A DNA stretch of 60,959 nt from Candidatus Poribacteria bacterium (GTDB taxonomy: Bacteria > Poribacteria > WGA-4E > UBA9662). The stretch lies in assembly GCA_012963885.1 (NCBI GenBank), contig DTUY01000268.1, positions 75,065 through 136,023 on the forward strand, read 5' to 3'. The notes under the pieces are model-generated. The model saw only the letters and a program-made list of their open reading frames with translations, ran no database searches and was not told where the DNA came from. Made by a program: the position numbers and the translations under genes. How positions within the stretch are numbered: the first letter of the stretch is position 1; the number at the start of each line of letters is the position of its first letter. Positions 9,807 through 18,738 of the stretch are shown in pieces.

Positions 9807-9821
9807 TTGAGGTTATATGCA

Positions 9822-10799
9822 TTAACTTGTCCTAGAAATTAGTTGGTTAATGACTTCGGCAGAAACCGTTTCAATATCAATAACTTGCTTGCTAACAAGA
9901 CTATCAAAAATATTGTAGAAAACAAGACAAGGTATTGCAATTGTTAAACCAGCGGCAGTAGTTAGCAAAGCCTGTGAAATACCACCAGCCAATTCTTGTG
10001 GATCACCAGTTCCTTCCAATGCAATCGTGGTAAAAGCGTTAATCATACCCGTAACAGTTCCAAGAAGTCCAAACAAAGGTGAAACAACAGCAATTGTCGA
10101 TAGCCACACTAGATTTGATTCCAACTGTGGGATTTCAAGCAATCCTGCTTCTTGAATAGCTTCTTGCATTTCTTCCTTACTAATCTCTCGCTCTTCGATT
10201 TGGGCTTGACTATACCTCAACAACCCAGCTTTCAGCACGTTAGCAAGAGAACCTCCAGATTCCTCACAAATCGAGACAGCTTCCATTATGTTCTCGTTAC
10301 GCAAAGAGTCTGTGACACTAGCTACTAACTGCTCTGTCCCAATATTAGACCGATTAGTTAAGAAAGCAATTGCGCGTTCGATGATAAAAGTCACGGCCAA
10401 GATAGAACACAAGGCCAAAGGATAAAAGACATAACCGAATTTTTTGAAAAAGTCGAAGACAGTGTCTTTCTTTGTTATTTTCAAATCAACATAATGATCA
10501 CCACCAGAAATAACTGTTACTGGTCGAAACCCTCTTCTAGGAACATAACCTGTGGCACCAATCGTGAACAAATATCGACCAGATGGCACACCATCTATGG
10601 TATATTCGCCATTGGCTGTAGTAGTGCCCTCAAATTCGTTCCCACCTGTATCAACTATTACGACACGTACATTCTCAACAGGGTTCCTCTGCTTGCTGGT
10701 GTCAATAACTTCACCGTGTACTTTCCCAGTGTCTTGAGCAAAGGCCATCCCTGCACAAACGAACAGCAGTATGACCAAAATGCGGGTTAGATGTTTCAT
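9822..10799 (-). CDS. MotA/TolQ/ExbB proton channel protein with N-terminal carboxypeptidase-regulatory-like domain
   Basis: A 325-residue protein. Residues 1-21 are a signal peptide (ending GMAFA-QD). Residues ~25-108 are a carboxypeptidase-regulatory-like beta-sandwich (GKVHGEVIDTS, GEYTIDGVPSGRYLFTIGATGY). The rest is a TolQ/ExbB channel: a first membrane helix at ~123-145, the cytoplasmic loop, and the conserved block SNLVWLSTIAVVSPLFGLLG, then TVTGMINAF and GISQALLTTAAGLTIAIP. Ordinary TolQ/ExbB proteins have ~220-240 residues and no such N-terminal domain, so this is a fusion that places an extra domain in the periplasm. The start ATG at 10799 has AGGAGAAG just upstream. First gene of the operon with two exbD genes. 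It probably energises an outer-membrane process, and the partner is unknown. Confidence 0.92.
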   Translation of the reverse strand: MKHLTRILVILLFVCAGMAFAQDTGKVHGEVIDTSKQRNPVENVRVVIVDTGGNEFEGTTTANGEYTIDGVPSGRYLFTIGATGYVPRRGFRPVTVISGGDHYVDLKITKKDTVFDFFKKFGYVFYPLALCSILAVTFIIERAIAFLTNRSNIGTEQLVASVTDSLRNENIMEAVSICEESGGSLANVLKAGLLRYSQAQIEEREISKEEMQEAIQEAGLLEIPQLESNLVWLSTIAVVSPLFGLLGTVTGMINAFTTIALEGTGDPQELAGGISQALLTTAAGLTIAIPCLVFYNIFDSLVSKQVIDIETVSAEVINQLISRTS

Positions 10800-10862
10800 A
10801 TCTTCTCCTAAACATGTTTAAACTAAATTTTAAGTTGAGTTAATGTAAAAACCCTTGATTTC

Positions 10863-10876
10863 ACGGAAAGTTCCGT
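10863..10876. promoter_or_regulatory. Short palindrome upstream of the ExbBD operon
   Basis: ACGGAA-AG-TTCCGT, a perfect 6-bp inverted repeat, 64 bases before the start of the TolQ-like gene and just beyond the upstream terminator. Its position suits an operator or the start of the leader. No regulator is assigned. Confidence 0.3.
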
Positions 10877-10889
10877 AAAACAACAGATT

Positions 10890-10921
10890 AAAAGCCCTTT
10901 ACTGGTTGAGAAAGGGCTTTT
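10890..10921 (-). terminator. Terminator after the outer-membrane lipoprotein gene
   Basis: Perfect 11-bp stem AAAAGCCCTTT/AAAGGGCTTTT with a ten-base loop, starting five bases past the TAA stop of the 10927-14364 gene. The arm ends in TTTT on the minus strand. It isolates this gene from the ExbBD operon. Confidence 0.85.
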
Positions 10922-10926
10922 AGGTT

Positions 10927-13900
10927 TTAGAAGCCCATCATCGCACGAACGAAGGTGGTATTACTCTGGGTAGATTTCTCACCAGGTTGACCTAATATGG
11001 TCGTTCGTCTGAAACCTGCAAGGACAACTATATTGAATCCAAGCCATTCACCGCGGTTAATGGCTTGAATCTCCATGATACGCGTCCGCAAGGACGGACG
11101 ATATTGCATTGGGATCGGTTCATCTTCGGGGAATTTCGAAACGAATTTCTCGAAGCTCTCATCTCTATTTGTGTATTTACGATACTGGAATCCACCAAGT
11201 ACATTGAACCTCTGAGTGAACTGATAATCCAATCGCGCACCTAAGATATCCTCACGACTCTTCTGGTTAAAGCGGAGATACTCAACCGCTTCAGGATCTG
11301 TCGGAACATAAACACGCGGATTCAACGTCTTTGGTATCTGATCAGCTTTTCGATCAAAACGCTTATCCCAAATGTATTTGGCCATTGGCGTCAACGTTAA
11401 ATCTTCACCAATCTGCTCAACATAGGGCAAATCACCCAGCGGGAACTCATACTTGGCTTTGAGAATCGTAATCTGGGTTCGAGCAGTTTTGCTCTGATAA
11501 CGACGAGCATTCCAATTTTCCCTATCATAGATCAACCCAGTGTCACCACCAAGCGGATTAAGGCCCATATCCGGGTAGAATGGGAATTCCCGTCTATCAC
11601 CACCTGCCCGTACTTGCTCTTCTGGTATCATATAGTCAACACGCTCGTCCTTATCAGTGTCTTCTATATCAAGCGAGATAGCGCTTCCTTCATCCTGCTG
11701 GAACTGCTTCTGGATGGCCACTAGGAATTTTGCTTCCAGCGTCAACTGCGGAACAGCCGTATAGAGGAACTGCAAGGTTGAAGTATTAATCCGAGCATTA
11801 TAAAAGTCGAGTTCATCTCTAGTTTGCTCGGCTTCCAAGTCACCAATACGTAAGGTAATCGAATAATCTGGAATATCATCCTGCACGCGAACAAATCGAT
11901 CTTGGAACAAGATAGTTCCGAAATCCGGAATGTCGCGCTGATAGGTGAGATGCAGATATTTCGAATTGTTTTTACGCGCACTAGAAACCTCATGCTCATT
12001 CAACCAACCCGCTTGTAGCGTCATATTGTCCAGCAAATCATAGCTAGCTTGAACATGATAACCTTGCCGGTCAATTCCGTACTCATACTGGGGCTCGTAA
12101 TCGTCCTCCAACGAGTCGATAGTGCCATTGTTATTGAGGTCGACAAGATCCTCAAAAATCGGTGGGTCAGCCTCAAAAATGAGGAAATCTTCTTGATAAT
12201 CTAAGATGCCATTCTGATCACGATCATCGGCTTGCGGCAGAACACCGTCAAAGTCGATGTCATCCGGCCAGTCGTCATCATCATCGTCATCCTCGATCAG
12301 CATATAATTGATTTCATCGTAGGGATCAACTTCAGCTCCCGACTCTGGCGTACGCTCGAGCGAATACGTTGCATCTCGATCAGTATTAGCACCAAAGTTT
12401 AGATAGGTTGTTGTAAACCCTGGATCAGCCTTATACCAAGCGCCTTCCAAATATAGTTTGTCAAAACGCTGTCTCAGATTAATGAACCATGCGGTTTCAC
12501 GCCCCAAGTCACCTGAACCATCCGGGTCAGTACCATTACCACCAAGAAAGGATTCAAAGCGATCACCATCAATATCGGAATAGGTTGGAAGGCCATTGGC
12601 ATCAACTATCAGCCCCGTAGTTGGATCCTTGCTGACGTTTGCACCCTCACCAGGACCGCCTTCCTCGGGTTCCTCCTCACCTTCTCTTGGAATGTAGGTT
12701 CGGCTAAAACCGATATTATCCTTGGAAATTGTTGGATATTGCTTATATTTACCATTTATGGAGTAATGTGCACGAACAAAGGTATTTGAACCAGGAATAG
12801 TTCCTTCCAGATCAATACCATAAAGAACAGCAGCTCTGGCAGCACCATACTGATAGTGCACCTTACGAGGTTTACCTGAATCTTCCCAGTCGGTCGGATT
12901 ATCAGCCAGATCTTCTCGGTTCTGGGTGTAATGATCAGATTGACCATAGTTGCCCGGAGATTGGATCATATCGCGAAAGGGCATTTCAATATGACCATCT
13001 TCCGTTTTAATCCATTCAGCCAAGACTGGATCGTCTTCATTCTTATTGGCTTCACTGTAACCAGTAACTACGATATTGTAATCGCCGGCAACAATCATGT
13101 CGAATTCGATGTTGGTGATAGTACGCGGATCAATACCACCTTCTACACTAGCTAAATCTAATTCGTACTTCATAGCACCGAATCCGTCAGCAATCTTCCA
13201 GTCACCATCCACCGAATCACGTGGCGGTTCATATCCCTCAACAGGCTGAATCTCATCAAGGCCAACTTCGATTTCAGTCTTTTCAGCAGGAAGGATTTTA
13301 GCCTTGAGATTACGAACATTTTTCCAATTCTCCCAATCTGTCTCGGACAATCCTAGCTCTTCCCACTCCGCCTTAGAAATAGCACCATATGCTCCGAGCG
13401 ACTCAAGATCCCCTTTGATCTTCATTTCTCCAAGATCGAGTTCTTCAAGCTCACGTGTCCAGATGGTAACCTTCATCTCTTTGAAAGCCGCCCCGACACC
13501 ACCTTGCATCAGGTCGATATCCCTATTTGCATCATATGGATTAAATACAGCCGGGTGGTTGTCCTCCGGAGAATCATCTCGAAACAGAACAACAATCCTT
13601 TCCGGAGGGGTATTAGCAACCGTCCCCATCATTGGATTTTCAATTCTCTCCGGATGCTCTTTATGAAGATTTATATAAGTGAAACCAACACGGAAAATAT
13701 CACCCAGAAGCCCTTGCGCTCTAAAACCGACTAACCTAGCGTTCTCGATATGACGTATACCTGCGTCTTCATTCAAACCGTTACGGCGACCAAGCGTTGG
13801 AGCCAGGTTAGCAGCAGCATCGGATAGTTTTACCGGGTTAGAAATACGAGAGTTTAAAAGCGTGAACAGATGACGTTCCTGCGAAAATGAGATATCCCAT

Positions 13901-14364
13901 CTAAATCCATCAAATTCAGTTTTGTAAATGATATATCTGTTTGGAAACAAGGTCGCAGGCTTAACACGCATATCATCGCCAATGGCGAACTCAACGTGTC
14001 TACCCTTAAAATTATCTTCTGTCAAGATTGTCCGGTCTAATTGTGCAGAAAATCTCTCACTATCAAGCGAACCAGTCCAACCAACTACTAATTCACCAGC
14101 TTGGTTAAAATCCTTTTTCTCTCGATAGTTATAGACTTCATTCCCTTCAAGCAATTCTTTCCCGAACAAATCGTAGAAGAACTGAGGCTCTTCTTCCAAT
14201 TGGAAGCGGTCTGAAAATTTAGCCTGTCCTTCAATCGTCGGCAGTAGCGGTTCTTGTGGACCAAGACTCGTACCTGCGCAACCGTATAGCAGCATCAAAC
14301 CCAATACGCCTGTCACTGCAAACAAGCTCTCAAAAACGGAGAATGGACGCTTAGGCATATCCAT
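10927..14364 (-). CDS. Putative outer-membrane beta-barrel lipoprotein with Asp-rich, calcium-type repeats
   Basis: The ATG at 14364 (MDMPKRPF) follows a GAGGGAG ribosome binding site; a TTG at 14385 would swallow that site. The ~1145-residue product has a lipoprotein signal with lipobox LLYGC (Cys 29). Much of it alternates short amphipathic strands and ends in the residue Phe (VRAMMGF), the usual outer-membrane insertion signal. About two-thirds along is a run of seven Asp, then DIDFDG, DDRDQNGILDYQEDF and DLNNNGTIDSLEDD, which resemble EF-hand or thrombospondin-3 calcium loops. I do not recognise a named family; the architecture suggests a lipid-anchored, barrel-forming surface protein. 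It has its own terminator and precedes the ExbBD operon on the same strand, so functional coupling to that motor is plausible but unproven. Confidence 0.75.
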   Translation of the reverse strand: MDMPKRPFSVFESLFAVTGVLGLMLLYGCAGTSLGPQEPLLPTIEGQAKFSDRFQLEEEPQFFYDLFGKELLEGNEVYNYREKKDFNQAGELVVGWTGSLDSERFSAQLDRTILTEDNFKGRHVEFAIGDDMRVKPATLFPNRYIIYKTEFDGFRWDISFSQERHLFTLLNSRISNPVKLSDAAANLAPTLGRRNGLNEDAGIRHIENARLVGFRAQGLLGDIFRVGFTYINLHKEHPERIENPMMGTVANTPPERIVVLFRDDSPEDNHPAVFNPYDANRDIDLMQGGVGAAFKEMKVTIWTRELEELDLGEMKIKGDLESLGAYGAISKAEWEELGLSETDWENWKNVRNLKAKILPAEKTEIEVGLDEIQPVEGYEPPRDSVDGDWKIADGFGAMKYELDLASVEGGIDPRTITNIEFDMIVAGDYNIVVTGYSEANKNEDDPVLAEWIKTEDGHIEMPFRDMIQSPGNYGQSDHYTQNREDLADNPTDWEDSGKPRKVHYQYGAARAAVLYGIDLEGTIPGSNTFVRAHYSINGKYKQYPTISKDNIGFSRTYIPREGEEEPEEGGPGEGANVSKDPTTGLIVDANGLPTYSDIDGDRFESFLGGNGTDPDGSGDLGRETAWFINLRQRFDKLYLEGAWYKADPGFTTTYLNFGANTDRDATYSLERTPESGAEVDPYDEINYMLIEDDDDDDDWPDDIDFDGVLPQADDRDQNGILDYQEDFLIFEADPPIFEDLVDLNNNGTIDSLEDDYEPQYEYGIDRQGYHVQASYDLLDNMTLQAGWLNEHEVSSARKNNSKYLHLTYQRDIPDFGTILFQDRFVRVQDDIPDYSITLRIGDLEAEQTRDELDFYNARINTSTLQFLYTAVPQLTLEAKFLVAIQKQFQQDEGSAISLDIEDTDKDERVDYMIPEEQVRAGGDRREFPFYPDMGLNPLGGDTGLIYDRENWNARRYQSKTARTQITILKAKYEFPLGDLPYVEQIGEDLTLTPMAKYIWDKRFDRKADQIPKTLNPRVYVPTDPEAVEYLRFNQKSREDILGARLDYQFTQRFNVLGGFQYRKYTNRDESFEKFVSKFPEDEPIPMQYRPSLRTRIMEIQAINRGEWLGFNIVVLAGFRRTTILGQPGEKSTQSNTTFVRAMMGF

Positions 14365-14688
14365 AATGTTGTAGTTCTCCCTCAAAATTTTGTATTTATC
14401 ATCCCTACTAGATTTAGGTTACTTCCTGAACAATACTGCTATTGCCGAGTTAACGAAAAAGCCCAACATGCTCTACGAACGAAGAAACCAACCCGTAGAA
14501 CATAACCGCCAACCCAGTTATAAAGCGAAAAAACACTTAGAAATTGCTTCCCAGTGCAATTCGACAGGCCTAAAGATAACACTAATGAATATTTCTGTCA
14601 AGATTTTTTTATGATATTTTTTGCAAAAAATTAGTACTGGGTAAAAATTGGTACTGATGAATCATACACAAAACACAGAATTCACGAA
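14365..14688. other. Intergenic region before the IS1 remnant
   Basis: AT-rich stretch between the lipoprotein gene and the transposase pseudogene. It should hold the promoter for the minus-strand lipoprotein gene, but no convincing -35/-10 pair was seen. A 74-codon frame at 14390-14614 has no recognisable content. Confidence 0.5.
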
Positions 14689-15368
14689 ATGAGTAAGATT
14701 ATCAACCATGTTGGGAGCCAATTTGCCGGTCATGGTAAAAAAACAAATGACACACTGTGAGGCCTGTCGTGTTTTGGCGTAAAAAAACATCCAAATAACC
14801 AACAAGAAACGATTTTGAAATCCTATCAAGATCGCTCCAGTATTAGGAGGATTAGAACGTATTTTTAATGTGTACCGACAAACAGTTGACGGTGGATTAA
14901 GAAATCAGTTAAGACATTATCCAAATGGAACAGATACCTTAAGTTACCAAACAAACTGGGACATTTTAGAAGTCGATGAGGCCTATTTTTCGTACAGAGG
15001 AAAGACGACAAGCGCTGGCTATGGACGGCAATGTGTAGAAAAGGCGACAGATAGTAGCTTATGTGATAGCAGATCATGGCCAGAAGACCTGTCAACGTTT
15101 GTGCAACAAGATACCACCGAAACAATGTCTACGCTTCAGTAACTTCTGGAAAATCTATCGTCAATCTTTCCTCAAGAAACACATTGTTGTGTAGGAAAGG
15201 AGATAGATGAAACCTCCCACTATGGAACGTAGGTATAACACATTGTCTCAGCGTTCGCCGCCTTACGTCGGCAAGAGATTATCTTTCTTCAAGTCAGGTG
15301 CATATCATCAGGTAGTCACCAAGTGGTTTATCACTCAATACCACTTGAGCATATCACTTACAAATTAA
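14689..15368 (+). pseudogene. Degraded IS1-family transposase
   Basis: Pieces of one IS1-type transposase can be read in order across three frames. First comes an ATG start with MSKIINHVGSQF (a degraded zinc-ribbon region), then ETILKSYQDRSSIRRI and RIFNVYRQTVDG (the HTH typical of InsA). Next is WDILEVDEAYFSYRGK with the first catalytic Asp, then, after a shift, DDKRWLWTAMCRKGD, SNFWKIYRQSFPQETHCCVG and finally MERRYNTLSQRSPPYVGKRL with KWFITQYHLSISLTN before a TAA at 15366. The second catalytic position reads Asn (SNFW) where Asp is usual, and there are several frameshifts and stops. It cannot make active transposase. Terminal inverted repeats and a target duplication could not be identified. 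Confidence 0.8.
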
Positions 15369-15435
15369 CGACTACTAAATTTGTCAAATTGCAATAGTTT
15401 AAGTGTAAAATGACAAATTCGGTTAGCCTCCCCTG

Positions 15436-15717
15436 ATCTTGGGCCAGATTATTGCACTAGGGCTCTATTGGTCAAAAGCCAATACTCCTGGAGCCTATAG
15501 TGCTCTAATTCTAGGTGCATTGGCACCAGTCTCTTTCCTGATATTGAGCTAGTTTCCTGAGAAAGCCCCTGAACTTTTGAAACCACTGGCCGAAAGCTCT
15601 AATCTACCAGCTTTTCTTAGTCTTGTTCTCGGAGGCCTCGGTATGATCGTGGGAGCCTTGTTGACCCAAAATCCACATCCATCCAATCAGTTAGGCTTTC
15701 ACAATAATATGGAGTAA
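15436..15717 (+). pseudogene. C-terminal fragment of a sodium:solute symporter
   Basis: One frame interrupted by a single TAG at 15550. It reads ILGQIIALGLYWSKANTPGA, then YSALILGALAPVSFLILS, then FPEKAPELLKPLAES, LSLVLGGLGMIVGALLTQ and a hydrophilic tail ending NNME. The sequence has the look of the last two transmembrane helices of an SSS-family transporter (a hydrophobic helix, a WSKANTPGAYSAL turn, another helix). The rest of the gene is missing and its place is taken by the IS1 remnant upstream, suggesting insertion-linked truncation. Family assignment is from pattern recognition and moderately sure. Confidence 0.6.
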
Positions 15718-15720
15718 TAT

Positions 15721-15851
15721 ATGAGCGCAGAGATTTGGAAAACGATCTGGCAGGTCTTGTTCATGTTTGCCAGCTTGATGTTCTATTCAACACGTTATAG
15801 TAGGGATTCAGTAATGTCCTCGGCATGATCCGAAACATGATCGTCAATTAA
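15721..15851 (+). pseudogene. Remnant of a small membrane protein following the symporter
   Basis: ATG three bases after the symporter stop. MSAEIWKTIWQVLFMFASLMFYST is a one-helix protein start. The continuation VIVG and NVLGMIRNMIVN is recovered only with two frameshifts, ending at a TAA at 15849. Small single-helix proteins often follow SSS symporter genes and may be accessory subunits; here both are broken. Confidence 0.5.
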
Positions 15852-16037
15852 GGATAAGAACCCCAGACCAACAGAATCTGAGTATCTTTAAAACACTTGA
15901 AGATAGATCAAGCTGCATAATAATCATAAGGATTATCTTTCTTTCTTAAATATTACTTGTTAGGCTACTGCAATCGGTAAAACAAAACCTCACTTGATTA
16001 TCGATAAGGAATTGTAATTCCAAGGAGGAACTTAACC

Positions 16038-17053
16038 ATGAAAGGTCGTGAAATTCGTGTTGGTGTTATTGGTATTGGCAAGATGGGTAGTTGTCATATC
16101 CGAAATTTAGCCAAGCGGGTATCCAACGCTCGTGTCGTCGCGGTGATGGATGTTGATCAAGCTAACGCTAATGCTATCACTGCGGAATGCAGTGGGAGTA
16201 AATCCTTCACTTCTGCAGACGCGCTTATCACCAATCCAGATGTTGAAGCGGTAGTTATTACCACACCAGATCAAACGCATGCCGAATTAACATTAGCTTG
16301 CCTTGAAGCCTATAAGCCGGTTTTGTGTGAGAAACCCACTCGCCACCAATGTAGAGAATGCTGAGCGCGTGTTTCAGGCTGAGGTAGCCAAGGGACGGCG
16401 GTTAGTACAAGTTGGGTTTATGCGCGAGTTCGATCCGCCACACCGTAAAGTCAAGCATGCCATTGCGGAAGGTGAGATCGGTCAGCCTATTCTATTCCGA
16501 GGAACACACTACAACATCAGTTTCGGTTATGACCGGCATATTGATGATGCCATAGTCAATTCGGCAATTCACGATATCCATTCAGCCCGCTGGCTAATGG
16601 GTGAAGAGATTGCCAGTGTGTACGTCCAACATGTGGCAGCCGCTAGCAAACCAAATACTTGTCGTCTTCTTGTTATCCATTTAACTTTCAGGAACGGAAG
16701 TTTGGGAGTGATTGAGGTCAATTCCGACTCGGGTTACGGCTATGAAGTCAACGTGGAAATCACCGGTGAATTGGGACAGATTCGAATAACGACATTGAGC
16801 AACCCAATCGTGCGACGCTCAGGTAACCGCAGGCAATCAATCGAAACGGACTGGTTAACCCGTTTCGACACAGCATACCTTAAACGAAATGCAATCTTGG
16901 TCCCAAGCAGTCGCCACTGGTGATTTTGAAGGCCCCACTGCTTGGGACGGTTATACCTCACTAGTTGTAGCAGATAGCTGCAAGTGGTCTTTTCAAACAG
17001 GGCAGCCGGAAACAGTTCCGATTGTTAATCGACCTGAATTTTATAGCTGTTGA
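16038..17053 (+). pseudogene. Frameshifted Gfo/Idh/MocA-family oxidoreductase
   Basis: A good AAGGAGG ribosome binding site precedes the ATG. The first frame gives the NAD-binding Rossmann start IRVGVIGIGKMGSCHIRNL and runs to VLCEKP, the conserved EKP motif. A one-base change near 16337 shifts the frame, and the protein continues as LATNVENAERVFQAEVAKG through the C-terminal domain (NSAIHDIHSARWLMG). A second shift near 16883 is needed to read EMQSWSQAVATGDFEGPTAW to a TGA at 17051. With both shifts repaired it is full-length (~335 residues) and resembles inositol 2-dehydrogenase-type members. Either a recent pseudogene or sequencing errors. The intact ribosome binding site suggests recent loss. 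Confidence 0.85.
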
Positions 17054-17114
17054 TGACAGACAGCATAGCGTGTTGAATCAATTACCAAATCTAAAAAAAC
17101 GAAGACCGAAAATC

Positions 17115-18158
17115 CTATGGGAGTCGAACAACTTCTCCAGTTTCGGAGGATTTCATAGCCGCGTCATAAACCCGCATCACCTCTAGAATCTGCGCTGGCG
17201 TAACAACCAATTCTACCCCATGGTTCAAGACATCAGCGATATTTTGGTAGTAAGATTTCCACGAACCACGAACCGGTTCGATATCAATCTGTTCCTCGTT
17301 GCCGTTAGCAATAGTTATAACGTTGGCAAAATTTTCTGGTGTCTGTTCCGCCGCATCAATATTGCCAGCCTTCATAGCTGAATCTTGTGGGTCAAGGCCA
17401 AATTTGATCAGACCACCAAGATTGCCTTGCACGTACCATCTCGGTTTTGGGCTTTTAGCCAGATTGCTGATTTCAATTTGATACCTGACATCATTTTGGT
17501 AGGTAATAATTAGGTTGGCATAATTTCCAATGTCGATGTTCCACTGATCGGTATAGTAAATATCACAAAAGACTGTTCTGACGGATGAGTCGATCAGTTG
17601 AAGAGCTTGATCGACTAGATGAGCAGGCCAATCAAATAAGATACCGCCACTTTGTACTTTGGATCCGCGCCACCCCCACCCCCGCGGTCGATCGTACTGC
17701 ATGATTGCAACCTGATAAAGATATGGATTTCCAAGTAATCCATCGTCAATCACTTTCTTGACAGTCAGGTAGTCCCAGTCCCAACGGCGGTTGTGAAAGA
17801 TACTCAAAAGTACGTTGTTTTGTTCACTGGAAACAATCATTTTTTCTGCTTCCAGCGCGTTCAGGCACATAATCTTGTCTGTAACAACGTGCTTGCCTGC
17901 CTCCATAGCCTTGATTGCTAATTCGGCGTGGACATTATGTGGCGTTGCCAGTACCACGAGATCTACTTTATCATCAGAAACTACTTGATCAATATTTTCA
18001 TAGATCTGTGCATCTGAATGGTGCTCGGCAGCTTGTTGCCGCCGATCGGGATCACGTGTGGCTATCGCGTACAGGTCGATCCCGCTGGCCAAACTAATCA
18101 GGTAAGAATGGTAGTATCGACCAGCAGCACCGTATCCAACCACGGCAGCATTAACCAT
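17115..18158 (-). CDS. Gfo/Idh/MocA-family oxidoreductase
   Basis: Intact 347-residue protein of normal family length. An N-terminal Rossmann fold (AAVVGYGAAGRYYHSYL, then LYAIATRDPDRR) is followed by the family substrate domain. The usual EKP motif is replaced: the line reads GKHVVTDKIMCLN, keeping the Lys but losing Glu and Pro, so the active site is atypical. FHNRRWDWDYLTVKKVIDDG is a conserved substrate-domain segment, and HLVDQALQLID carries the typical His-Asp. The start ATG at 18158 has GGAGGAG six bases upstream. It converges with the broken paralog to its left, with 61 bases between. Likely an NAD(P)-dependent sugar or polyol oxidoreductase; substrate unknown. Confidence 0.92.
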   Translation of the reverse strand: MVNAAVVGYGAAGRYYHSYLISLASGIDLYAIATRDPDRRQQAAEHHSDAQIYENIDQVVSDDKVDLVVLATPHNVHAELAIKAMEAGKHVVTDKIMCLNALEAEKMIVSSEQNNVLLSIFHNRRWDWDYLTVKKVIDDGLLGNPYLYQVAIMQYDRPRGWGWRGSKVQSGGILFDWPAHLVDQALQLIDSSVRTVFCDIYYTDQWNIDIGNYANLIITYQNDVRYQIEISNLAKSPKPRWYVQGNLGGLIKFGLDPQDSAMKAGNIDAAEQTPENFANVITIANGNEEQIDIEPVRGSWKSYYQNIADVLNHGVELVVTPAQILEVMRVYDAAMKSSETGEVVRLP

Positions 18159-18335
18159 TGTTCACTCCTCCACCAATGAGGACATTACATTTAGGAACAA
18201 CCATCTTCTCAACAGTTAATTTACTCACTATTTAAGTAACATAATTATAAGGAGCGACACTAGGCAGGATCATTTTAACGCAACTAACGCAACGGGGAAG
18301 GATTTTTAGTGATTAGATTGCTATGTGAACTTTAG

Positions 18336-18668
18336 ACTGCCATTGGCATTCTGGAAAACGGCAGACTTCGGGTTGGTTTTAGCAACGTTTCTTACTTACT
18401 GCCGATTGGTAACCCTATGGCCGGTAACAGTCTTGGTAAGACTAAAAGGGGTGAAGCACACCAAGACCAAGAAATGTTTATTTTTCCAAATGATCTACGC
18501 TTCAAAGGGCTAAATTGCCGATATCTTTCGCATGCACACACATAGATTGATCCTAATAAGCAGAACCCTCTGAAACAAGAAAGCCTTGTCCAAGCTATCC
18601 TTTCGGGAAATCAACCATTTCCTCCCAAGCTAGTCGGCAAGGCTATCAGTGAAGAATTTGCTCCATAA
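18336..18668 (+). pseudogene. Unidentified reading-frame remnant with one TAG
   Basis: A 110-codon frame broken only by a TAG near 18547. It reads ILENGRLRVGFSNVSYLLPI, then GNPMAGNSLGKTKRGEAHQD, MFIFPNDLRF, and after the TAG NPLKQESLVQAILSGNQPF to a TAA at 18666. The beginning is faintly like the start of neutral ceramidase-type proteins (GVGKVDITPPIG-type), but this is only a guess. No start codon with a ribosome binding site. It lies in the decay zone and is probably a gene fragment. Confidence 0.3.
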
Positions 18669-18738
18669 AATCAAGGCTTAAACTAGATCACATAAGCACT
18701 TCTAGTTTCCAGAGAATACAAGTGTAGAACATCAGAAT

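Noticed and set aside
14390..14614. 74-codon frame in the gap after the lipoprotein gene
   Set aside because: No ribosome binding site, no recognisable protein features, lies in an AT-rich leader region.
15378..15419. Inverted repeat AATTTGTCA/TGACAAATT just after the IS1 remnant, possible IS end or terminator
   Set aside because: 24-base loop, no T-run, and no matching partner at the other end of the remnant, so no role can be supported.
15550..18549. Two frames each interrupted by one TAG (15550, ~18547), suggesting amber recoding
   Set aside because: The two LamG genes and sppA end normally at TAG, exactly after conserved or expected ends, so TAG is an ordinary stop here. The neighbouring frameshifts fit decay better.
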